From Aedes albopictus (taxonomy: Eukaryota > Arthropoda > Insecta > Diptera > Culicidae), in assembly GCF_035046485.1 (NCBI RefSeq), contig NC_085136.1, positions 162,809,963 to 162,873,962 of the forward strand: a stretch of 64,000 nucleotides of DNA. The letters are read 5' to 3'. The notes beneath the pieces were generated by a model that saw nothing but the letters and a program-made list of their open reading frames with translations, searched no databases and was not told where the DNA came from. Positions 56,000-64,000 of the stretch are shown here, piece by piece (position 1 is the stretch's first letter; each line of letters opens with the position of its first letter). A program made the translations under genes and the position numbers.

Positions 56000-57690
56000 T
56001 CGGTGATAGTCGGCGGCATAAAATTTGTGAGAGTATCTTGTAGGCAGCGCTCAGTAGTGTGATCGCGCGGTAGTTCCCGCAATCCAACTTGTCGCCCTTT
56101 TTGTAGATGGGACACACGATACCTTCCATCCATTCCTCCGGTAATACTTCCTCCTCCCAAATCTTGGTAATGACCCAGTGTAGTGCTCTCACCAGTGCTT
56201 CTCCACCGTATTTTAGAAGCTCGCTTGGTAGTTGATCTGCTCCAGTGGCTTTGTTGTTTTTCAACCGGCCAACCTCCTCCTCAATCTCTTGAAGGTCAGG
56301 GGCCGGAAGTCTTTCGTCCTGTGCACATACTCCTAGATCTGTTACCACGCCACCTTCGGTACTTGCAACGTCGCCATTGAGGTGCTCATCGTAATGCTGC
56401 CGCCACCTCTCGACCACCTCACGCTCGCTCGTGAGAATATTCCCGTGATTATCTCGGCACATGTCGGCTTGTGGCACAAAGCCTCTGCGCGAGCGGTTCA
56501 GCTTCTCGTAGAACTTTCGTGTGTCCTTAGCGCGGTACAGCTCTTCCATCGCTTCGCGATCTCGTTCTTCTTGCTGGCGCTTCTTCATCCGGAAGACTGA
56601 GTTCTGCCTGTTCCGCGCCTGTTTGTAACGTGCCTCATTCGCTCTCGTACGGTGTTGCAGCATTCTCGCCCATGCTGCATTCTTCTCGTTTTTCAACTGT
56701 TCACATTCGCCGTCGTACCAGTCGTTTCTGTGATTCGGAGTCGCGAAGCCTAGTGCTGTAGCCGAGGTTCTACCTATGGCGGATCGGATGTCCCTCCAGC
56801 CATCTTCAAGTGTAGCTGCGCCAAGCTGCTCTTCCGTTGGTAGGGCCACTGCTAACTGCTGCGCGTAGTCTTGAGCCACTTCTACGTTACGAAGTTGCTC
56901 GATGTTGAGCCGCGGCGTTCGACTTCGACGCGTGGTGATAACTGTCGAAAGTTTTGAGCGCATGCATACAGCGACTAAGTAGTGATCCGAATCTATATTC
57001 GCACTGCGGTATGTGCGGACGTTGGTTATATCTGAGAAGAATTTACCGTCGATTAGAACGTGGTCGATTTGGTTTTCTGTTTGATGGTCGGGTGATCTCC
57101 AGGTGGCTTTGTGGATATCTTTGCGGGGGAAGAAGGTGCTTCGCACTACCATACCACGGGAGGCTGCAAAGTTTACGCATCGCTGGCCGTTATCATTCGA
57201 TACGGCGTGCAGGCTGTTTCGCCCAATTACCGGTCTGTTTATTTCCTCCCTTCCTACCTGCGCGTTCATGTCGCCGACAACGATTTTCACGTCACGCGGC
57301 GAGCAACCATCGTATGTTTGCTCTAACTGCGCGTAGAACGCTTCTTTCTCGTCATCGGGTCTCCCTTCGTGTGGGCAGTGGACGTTGATGATGCTGTAGT
57401 TGAAGAAACGGCCCTTAACTCTCAACATGCACATCCTTGCGTTGATCGGCTGCCACCCGATCACACGTTGTCGCATCTTGCCCAACACTATAAATCCTGT
57501 TCTCAGTTCATTGGTGGTGCCACAGCTTTGGTAGAAGGTAGCCGCTCGATGCCCGCTTTTCCACACTTTCTGTCCAGTCCAACAAAGTTCCTGCAACGCC
57601 ACGATGTCGAAGTTGCGGGGATGTAGTTCGTCGTAGATTATCCTGTCACATCCTGCGAAACCTAGTGACTTGCAATTCCATGTTCCAAGT
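55845..57690 (-). pseudogene. Endonuclease, linker and RT fingers of copy E
   Basis: The reading frame is open from 57887, just below a TAG at 57890-57888. It includes KLGTWNCKSLG (about 57690), VALQELCW (near 57600), GDMNAQVGREE (about 57275), SDHYLVAV (near 56985), EEVGRLKNNKATGADQLP (RT 0 region, near 56265), KKGDKLDCGNYRAIT and YQAGFMGERATTDQ. An extra G relative to copy D near 55884 then shifts the frame just before FIDF motif A. The first in-frame AUG encodes the Met of GKMRQRV, inside the endonuclease, so initiation must be at a non-AUG codon or involve another mechanism. Endonuclease residues (QE, GD.N, SDH) look intact. Confidence 0.88.
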
Positions 57691-57879
57691 TTCCAATCGT
57701 AGTCCTTATTTCGTCGCGTGGGTCTTTGCCGATTGTATCGAGTCGTATTTTCTCCTATGTTATTCGCAATGGGGATTTTTACGGGTGGCTTATTGGGCCT
57801 ACGCCAACACTCCTGTCTCGCCGGAGGGCCATCTTGCCAGTTCTGTTTAACGTCCCAACCAACACTGGGACGACCACGC

Positions 57880-58181
57880 TGATGGGGCTACCACCTTGGA
57901 TCTAGCTGGGCGCGGTGCAGCGTTTCTTACTCAGCCGCTGGATGCCAGAACAGACGCTGTTTGAGCCGCACCTCCTTGGTGAACAGACACTCGGATCGTA
58001 CCTCCTCAATCTAGCTGAAGTCAGAAGGACAACAGTGCCCAGGCTGCACTACCAGCTAAGCACACAACTCTTAGCTGGCGGTCTTTGTCATCGCTTGACC
58101 CGTGGAAGCATGAGGTAGGAACTTGTGAGGACCAGAGCTACATTGGATGCTCTCCTTATCGACTCACCGTTTTGCAGCCCG
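57880..58181 (-). promoter_or_regulatory. 5' untranslated module of element E
   Basis: It is nearly identical to 37140-37479 and close to 23856-24170. It contains GTGTGCTTAGCTGGTAGTGC and GTTCACCAAGGAGGTGCGGC. Its position at the element's 5' end argues for an internal promoter or 5' UTR. Confidence 0.6.
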
Positions 58182-58358
58182 TTTGACAGGAATGCCCCAG
58201 AGCCGCTAATCTCTCTTATCCTCCCGTTAAGCTTCTGATGCGTTTGACTGACAAGTGTTGGGTATGGAAACGCGTGGTTCTGTTGTTTCTTGAACTCGGG
58301 ACGCTGGACAATGGATCATTGAAGCCAACTTTTCCGCTACTCACCGCATCAAAACAAA

Positions 58359-58433
58359 AGCGCCACCGTATATGGACGGTAACACAGTGACAGCAGTCGA
58401 GTTACGTCAAACACACAAGGCTACGGTGGCGCT
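58359..58433. mobile_element. 75-bp mini-MITE, AGCGCCACCGTA ends
   Basis: AGCGCCACCGTA on the left is the perfect complement of TACGGTGGCGCT on the right, around a 51-bp interior. Similar AGCGCCA strings occur near 20680 and 21645. Confidence 0.7.
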
Positions 58434-58801
58434 ATCTGTTCATTTCATAGCGGTCGTTTTAATTATTTTAGTGATCCATTGCCCCAGAGCTTTTGCGACT
58501 CCAACATAATGATCCAAGCCAATGTTCGAACCTCTACATCAAGGCACTCATAGAATTCATTCTTCAAGTTATCGGGATTATCGTTCGTTGGCGCATTGAT
58601 GTTGATTGCGATATATAGTTGAAAAATTCTTATCGGCTTCCGCCGAAAAACTCGCTTTATCTTATTCCCGATCACTTTGAGGCCAACTCTACCTCTGCCT
58701 TATCGCCGCCACTGTAATAGATGTGGTACTTAAGTGTTGGCAATGGGAATCACCACTCGCAATCCTACGCGTTTTATAGTTTTGGTTTAGCCGGTTCCGG
58801 G
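58434..58801. other. No recognisable gene
   Basis: The sequence contains a short minus frame at 58675-58463 resembling no known family with confidence. Confidence 0.35.
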
Positions 58802-58874
58802 TCATTTGGCCGGATGCCGTTTGGCTGAACGTCATTTGGCCGAATGTCATTTGGCCGAATGTTGTTTGACCGAA
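58802..58874 (+). repeat. Minisatellite, about 16-17 bp CATTTGGCCGAATG unit
   Basis: About four to five units of GTCATTTGGCCGAATG and variants. The core GGCCGAATG is shared with the minisatellite at 19335-19404 on the opposite strand. Confidence 0.8.
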
Positions 58875-59501
58875 AACTAAATGATGAACTTAAGTGACTT
58901 AAGAAGGAAAATCTTTGATAAAATGTTGGTAGTTTCAACGCCAACTACCGTCAATGTACCAGTAGCTGCTCGTGTTCCAATAACCGGTAACCGGCATGAA
59001 GCTGATGTTTATTGGCATTAATATGTGCATTCCTCACCGAATAATCGTGATAAAAACATTAGGGGGATTCACGTAACAGCGTAAACTGATTAAACTGATT
59101 AAACGTCGCGATCACCAAGGCAATCTTTGATTATTTCATTCGCAAAATAGAGAAACATTTCAAATAAGCAGAAAATCATGGCTTACGCAGCAATTTAATC
59201 TGTTTAGCGAGTACCCCTAATGTATTTTTGCAGGTAAACTTCATTTCTACACTCGTGAGCGGCTATTGGAAAACGAGCGGCTACTGATACATTGAGGATA
59301 ATCCCTGAATGGCAAAACTAGAAAGAATAACCAATGATTAAATGAAGGAAATATATCTGTTGATCATATTCGCAGTTAGAGTGTCAAAAACTTAGTACGC
59401 AACCTCGAAGTTGGGTGGAAGGAACTCACTTTTGAGTACTTTCGTTTCTCCGTGTACAATGTAAGAGAAAGGGAAAACAAATTATTAAACTTAAAGCTGT
59501 T
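58875..59501. other. No recognisable feature
   Basis: AT-rich sequence without gene or clear repeat. Confidence 0.4.
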
Positions 59502-59638
59502 AGTACACAGGGTCAAAAATTTGTCCAAAAAGAAACCAATGCTCAAATATCTTGTTTGACTCGATTGAATTTTCATTAGTGTCGAACTGATGTTGTTTCT
59601 TAAGTTCTTTCCTTGTCAAAGTTTTGACCCTGTGTACT
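59502..59638. mobile_element. 137-bp MITE, AGTACACAGGGTCAAAA ends
   Basis: AGTACACAGGGTCAAAA on the left is mirrored by TTTTGACCCTGTGTACT on the right. The interior is non-coding and the target duplication is not clear. Confidence 0.85.
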
Positions 59639-62600
59639 TCAAGCCTAAGAACTTCTGCATGTTACGAAGAAACGGTTGCCATTAGCCGTAAATATTCATT
59701 CTCGCTACGATGACTGAGATGTGATATTTTGTGTCCAAAAACTGCTTCCATTAAATTTGATCCACTGTAATATCCCGAACAAACAACCCAGCGCCCTCTT
59801 TTGCTCCAATATCAATGAATTCTTTTTCAGTGGGCCTGACATGATTGACAATCTACACGAGAAGCGTCCAAGTTTATGTGTTCATGTAATAATTTTCCCA
59901 GATATAGCGACAATAATAATCAAAGCCCTCCGGGGGGAAGTCAGCTTCTATACTCCATTCAGCATGAAGACTTCAATTTTTTTTTCGTATGATAGGTGGG
60001 TACATAACCGCAACACGGATAGATGAATAAGACCGGCATTAAGTAAACAGCATTAACCTCTCCTCCGTCCTCACCGGCGCGTGGTGCGGTGGTGGTGGAT
60101 CAAGCTTTTTCAGTGCTCAAGGACGAATTTTCTTTGACCCTACCCAATGCCACAGCCGGCCGGCCACCGTTGTCGCAGCAAAAAAAACCCCTATCGTTGC
60201 CATCGTCCTCGTGTAGCCTCGGCCCAGGTCTCGGAAAATCGTTGACTCCACTCTTCTTGCGGCGGACACAGTGTCGGTTCAAGGAAAGTGGAATATTTGG
60301 AATAAGCAGGAATTTGGCCGATTCTTAAAAATTTTACTGAGCACATTTTGGATGTATAATCAAACCATCTATCATAAGATCTTCAAGGTCTTATGACAAA
60401 GGGATAAAAAAGTTTAGCCAAATGACAGACAAATGAAAAGACACATAAAAAACCAATCGATGGACATTGTTTTGTTTTGGTTTTATTGTGGTTGTAATAA
60501 TTTGTTTAAATTATTTTTTAAATTTTAAATATACATATACTTGCTTTCGAAACTTCTATGACAGCAACTACACAACTGGATCGCCTCCTGATGTCACACC
60601 AACATCTGCCGACACCTCTGTCGCTCGGTCGACCGGCCAAGTGCCGTCGTTGCCCCGACCACCATCCGCACAGCGACCGGGCCGACCCGAACCGAGCGCA
60701 AGAGTTTGCGCAGAATTTCTGGAAAAAGCTCTCACCTTCGGCCGGGCCCAGCCGGCAATCCATCCAGCTCGGTTCGATTCAGTCTGCAACCAGCCGGCTA
60801 TTGTTGTTGATTCGCGGGTGTCGTGCGGCTGTCGTCCGGCAGCATGCGATAGTGAGTAGGATAGGTCCCGTACTACGACCCCATCCCATACCATACCATC
60901 CCATCCCTAAAACCCATTCCAGACCCTGCTGCCGCCAGCTCAGCTGTGGTGTGTGATTCTGTGTCGTTACGGGGAAACGAAGTGGCTTTTCGTGGCAGCC
61001 AACACGAGCGCCATCCCAAATAGGGGTTGTAGAGAGGTTATGTACATTCATTCAGAGAATTCGTTGCACCTTGGGAAACCGGATCCGGGAAGAGGGCACC
61101 GGAGGCCGACGACGCGACGGTCGCAATCCGTAGCTGGTGGAGGGCGTTCGAAAAACTTTGGGGGATATGTGCGCGTGTTAGTAAGTGGGTGTTGGAAAAA
61201 GTACGTTGGAGGTTGTTTTGAACCGCTACACTTGGAAACATAATGGATACCCTTGAAGAAAATTCTGAAGAAATGTGTGAACAAGAGAAAAATTCCTGGA
61301 TGGGAAGCACCGGAGGCCGGGGGGTGAATGGCTTTCGCTTCGGAAAAAATCCTACTTCCCTACAACTGAGTAAATAAATGTCGGTTAAGGTGGAAAAATA
61401 AACAAAGTGGAAATGGTATACTGTAAGGAGTATGAATATTTGGTGATTGATTATAAGAAGATTGATATATATGATTATCGTCGTGTGGTGGTGGGTGGAA
61501 TTGAAATAAATGTAAAATTAATGTTAACATCGCGTAGCAGCTTTCGACAGTAATTACGTATCCAATATTTGACTTTTTGGGCGTGTACCGAAACCATCCC
61601 AGTCTGAAAATAATCTTATTCTTATGAATAATAAAGCGTTCGTATGATTAAATAATAATGAAGAGCACATTAACCTGAATGAGATAGTAGTTGAAATGTG
61701 TAATTGTAACGATAGTTTAGAGGTAGCATCGTTGAACTCGGTAACGTTATTGTTATCGTGAAATGCGTCCAAATGACTTATTTCACAAAAAAATGACTTA
61801 ATTCAAAAAAATATGACTTATTTCACACTGTATCTTATGCACCCATACATTCAAAACTGTAGTGTGTAGCCGAAAATTGCATCATGTGCCTAATCGATGG
61901 TGGAGTGAGAAAGATTTTCTAAAAATGTGTTTGATGTAACAACGTATTAGGAGAAGTATTAAACGTATATTCTGACACATTCATAAAAATAACCAAACCT
62001 GCCCATGTCGTCAATTCCTTTTGATTTTGAACACTAATAACTCAGCCATTGATGTACGTATCACTACTATCCTACACTCAGGTGCGCAGCCACCATGTTT
62101 GAAATCCAACTTTTCAAACTTTTTCAGCTATTCGTCAATGTATATGGTCATTCAAGCATTTGGGTGTTTTTTTTATCATTTAACCCCATTGTACCCTAAA
62201 TTTCCAAATTCCATAGGAAGCAGAAATATTACTGATTAGCTCTTTATCAATATTAACTTATATCATGCATAGAAGTTTCAAATTAAAACTGTTTTGATTT
62301 AAACGCAATAAAAAAATAAGTTCAAAGGGGAATTTGCGAAAACTATATGCTGACGTCACTTCCCGTCTATGAGGCTATGCGCAAACAGGATTTAGGATAT
62401 TTTTGGAGTATACAATCAATTTCTCATCGATTGGAAATGTTTGGATTCGGTGATATTAGGATGAGAACTACTCATATTTGTGTGCGTGAAAACTCAAACA
62501 TTACCAATACTTTGAGATCAAACTCATCAAAAATTGTTTTTTTTTTTCAGGAATAATCCATGTGTATTTGATTATTTATTTAGTTATTGTTGCGTAAAAA

Positions 62601-63250
62601 ATCATTTATAAAAATAAAAAATGAAATTCTACCTTCAAAATATACCATTGCCCAATTGGGTTCTTTAGGGGTATCCAGGTTATTCCATAATCGGATTTTC
62701 CGCAAAAAAAATTAGTCGAAATCCAAAATTTCTTAATTTTTGGATTCCAGGAACTAATTTCAAAATGCATTTAAAGTTTGTATGGAGAAAATTTTTTGCT
62801 CGTGTCGAACTGTCATTTTATCGATTAAACTGTCATTCTATCGACGAAAATTAAAACTGTTTTGTTTATTTAACCATCAAAACAAAGGTATTAGAAACCA
62901 ATAAATCGCGTTATACTCAGGAGATTGAAAGAGCTCATTAGGCTATAGAAAATAGCAATATTTTATTCACTAAACAACCCAATTGACCCCACAATACCAT
63001 ACCCTAAAATTCCAACATTTTAAAGGCTTTTTGTATGTAACGTTACTCAATGGAATTGGAGCGATGGTATCCCAGCAAAATAATCATACAAAATCATAAC
63101 AAATGCCGTAAAATAAGAGAAATTCTAAAACTTATGGGGGAAGTGGGGTAAAACGGGCTCTATAACTCGCTTCAGAGTAGTTGCCCATACATGAATCATC
63201 CACCTAACACTTCTCGAGAAAATTTACTTTCGAGTATGCTATCGATGGAA
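59639..63250. other. Unrecognised sequence with a GC-rich island and short tandem repeats
   Basis: 60550-60860 is GC-rich. It contains TCAGTC (about 60779), an initiator-like hexamer, and ends near ATAGTGAGTAGG (about 60850), which holds a donor-like GTGAGT. It could be an untranslated first exon, unproven. (CCATC/CCATA)n lies near 60881-60910. Three 20-bp units AAATGACTTATTTCA occur at 61771-61830. The rest is AT-rich without gene. Confidence 0.3.
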
Positions 63251-63254
63251 ACAT

Positions 63255-63530
63255 CTCTCTCTTCTTGGCGTAATTTCCTCATTAGGACAAAGCTTGCATC
63301 TCAGCGTAGTGTTCTATGAGCAATTCCACAGTTATTAACTGAGAGCTTCCTCTGCCAATGGCCATTTTTGCATGCGTATATCGTGTGGCAGGCACGAAGA
63401 TACTTTATGCCCAAGGAAGTCAAAGAAATTTCCCTTACGAAAAGATCCTGAACCGACCGGGAATCGAACCCGTCACCCTCAGCATGGTCATGCTGAATAC
63501 CCGTGCGTTTACCGCCTCGGCTATATGGGC
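63255..63530 (-). mobile_element. Feilai-like tRNA-derived SINE, full length
   Basis: The same structure as 26651-26945 is seen: CTCTCTCTTCTTGGCGTAA tail side, body with CACAGTTATTAACTGAGAGC, and a minus-strand tRNA head containing GGTTCGATTCCCGGTCGG and AGCCGAGGCGGTAAACGCAC. The flanks GATGGAAACAT and GATGACCACAT suggest a decayed target duplication. Confidence 0.85.
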
Positions 63531-63540
63531 GATGACCACA

Positions 63541-63890
63541 TACCTTACCTTACCAATCAGGCTAAGGCCGGGGTGGCCTCTGCTATACATAGTAGCCGTC
63601 TCCAATCCACTCGGTCCATGGTTTTTTTTTTTGTTTTCAATAATGTGTATTTTAACCAAAAGCTAATTCTACACTTCGGTCCATGGTTGTTTGTCTCCAG
63701 TTTCACACTCTGCGTAGAGGTCCGCAGATCGTCCTCAACTTGGTCGACCCACCTAGCTCGCTGCGCACCACGTCTTCTTGCACCGGTCGGATGACTCAAG
63801 AACCATTTTAGTCGAGTTGCTATCCGACATCCTGATGGCGTGACCCGTCCACCCTAGCCTCCCGATTTTCGCGGTATGGACGATGGTTGG
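63541..63890 (-). pseudogene. 3' fragment of the D/E element family, copy F
   Basis: The sequence matches the last 300 bp of copies D and E: a GGTAA tail (TACCTTACCTTACC at the left), then the ATPALA end, RWVDQVEDDLRT and SHPTGARRRGAQRARW, with base changes and small indels. It is 5'-truncated at 63890 and interrupted by a 55-bp insertion. Confidence 0.88.
63622..63676 (-). mobile_element. 55-bp poly(A)-tailed retroposed insert in copy F
   Basis: CGGTCCATGG flanks it on both sides (63612-63621 and 63677-63686). On the minus strand the insert begins AAGTGTAGAATTAGC and ends with ATTGAAAAC followed by 12 A, so it looks like a retroposed 3' end of some transcript. Confidence 0.8.
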
Positions 63891-63898
63891 TAATTACA

Positions 63899-63915
63899 CC
63901 CCCCCCCCCCCCCCC
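63899..63915. repeat. Poly-C run, 17 bp
   Basis: An uninterrupted C tract directly after copy F. Its length may be unreliable in assemblies. Confidence 0.9.
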
Positions 63916-64000
63916 AGTCAACATACGATATGATATGGTGCAATGGTGGAAGACAGCAAAACAGTGTGCCCGAATTCGACCAGCGCAGAATATTGCGGAT

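Larger units (their letters stand above)
54663..58181 (-). mobile_element. Full-length RTE-like non-LTR element, copy E
   Basis: A perfect 15-bp target duplication TTTGACAGGAATGCC flanks it (54648-54662 and 58182-58196). Length is 3519 bp. On the minus strand it runs from a 5' module starting GGGCTGCAAAACGGTGAGTC, through one endonuclease-RT reading frame, to a tail of (GGTAA)3, seen here as TTACCTTACCTTACC. Compared with copy D it carries a 72-bp insertion at 55310-55381 and an extra base near 55884. It sits at the edge of a 15-bp minisatellite array. The defined ends and duplication make it the reference copy for this family in the window. Confidence 0.95.

Noticed and set aside
60467..61243. 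Overlapping open frames in the GC-rich island as coding exons
   Set aside because: Several frames on both strands are open because of GC-rich composition; none has a recognisable domain.

Overview
The window looks like non-coding DNA of a culicine mosquito, most likely Aedes. That is an inference from repeat content: Feilai-like tRNA-derived SINEs, about 3.5-kb endonuclease/reverse-transcriptase non-LTR elements with short tandem tails, palindromic TA-flanked MITEs, and kilobases of a degenerate 15-bp GGAATTCC-type minisatellite. I find no convincing host protein-coding gene and no canonical tRNA, rRNA or CRISPR. Almost everything I can support is a transposable element, a relic of one, or a minisatellite.

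Layout. 1-5.2 kb: an RT frame entering from the left edge (copy A), integrase fossils of a BEL/Pao and a Ty3/gypsy element on the minus strand, and a 5'-truncated RT copy (B) inserted in a palindromic MITE with a 12-bp target duplication. 5.6-6.4 and 19.7-20.4 kb: two inverted copies of a CACTA-ended element flanked by TTA. 12.1-15.1 kb: a decayed RTE-like element (C) split by a hAT-type element that itself contains a second hAT-type element; both have perfect 8-bp duplications. 17-23 kb: short repeats, SINE pieces and small MITEs. 23.9-26.1 kb: a second RTE-like subfamily (G) lacking its RT core. 26.6-32.7 kb: SINEs and three long palindromic or inverted-repeat elements with TA duplications, plus a possible 18-nt microexon at 28.85 kb. 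32.7-37.9 kb: a 15-bp minisatellite split by a nearly full-length minus-strand RTE-like copy (D), itself hit by a SINE. 38-48 kb: mostly unrecognised AT-rich sequence plus more minisatellite. 48.2-49 kb: an R1-type RT fossil carrying a 139-bp tandem duplication. 51.7-54.7 kb: minisatellite again. 54.66-58.18 kb: a full-length minus-strand RTE-like copy (E) with a 15-bp target duplication. 59-64 kb: unrecognised sequence, small MITEs, a SINE and a 3' fragment (F) of the D/E family.

The parts relate by insertion order rather than as a pathway. RTE-like elements supply endonuclease and reverse transcriptase and probably mobilise the SINEs; hAT, CACTA and TA-type elements here are non-autonomous. 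The most notable points are the doubly nested hAT insertion, a near-identical 5' module shared by two RTE-like subfamilies with diverged proteins, repeated loss of the RT core in old copies, and the candidate microexon. Coordinates of degenerate repeats are approximate; those of elements with target duplications were read base by base.
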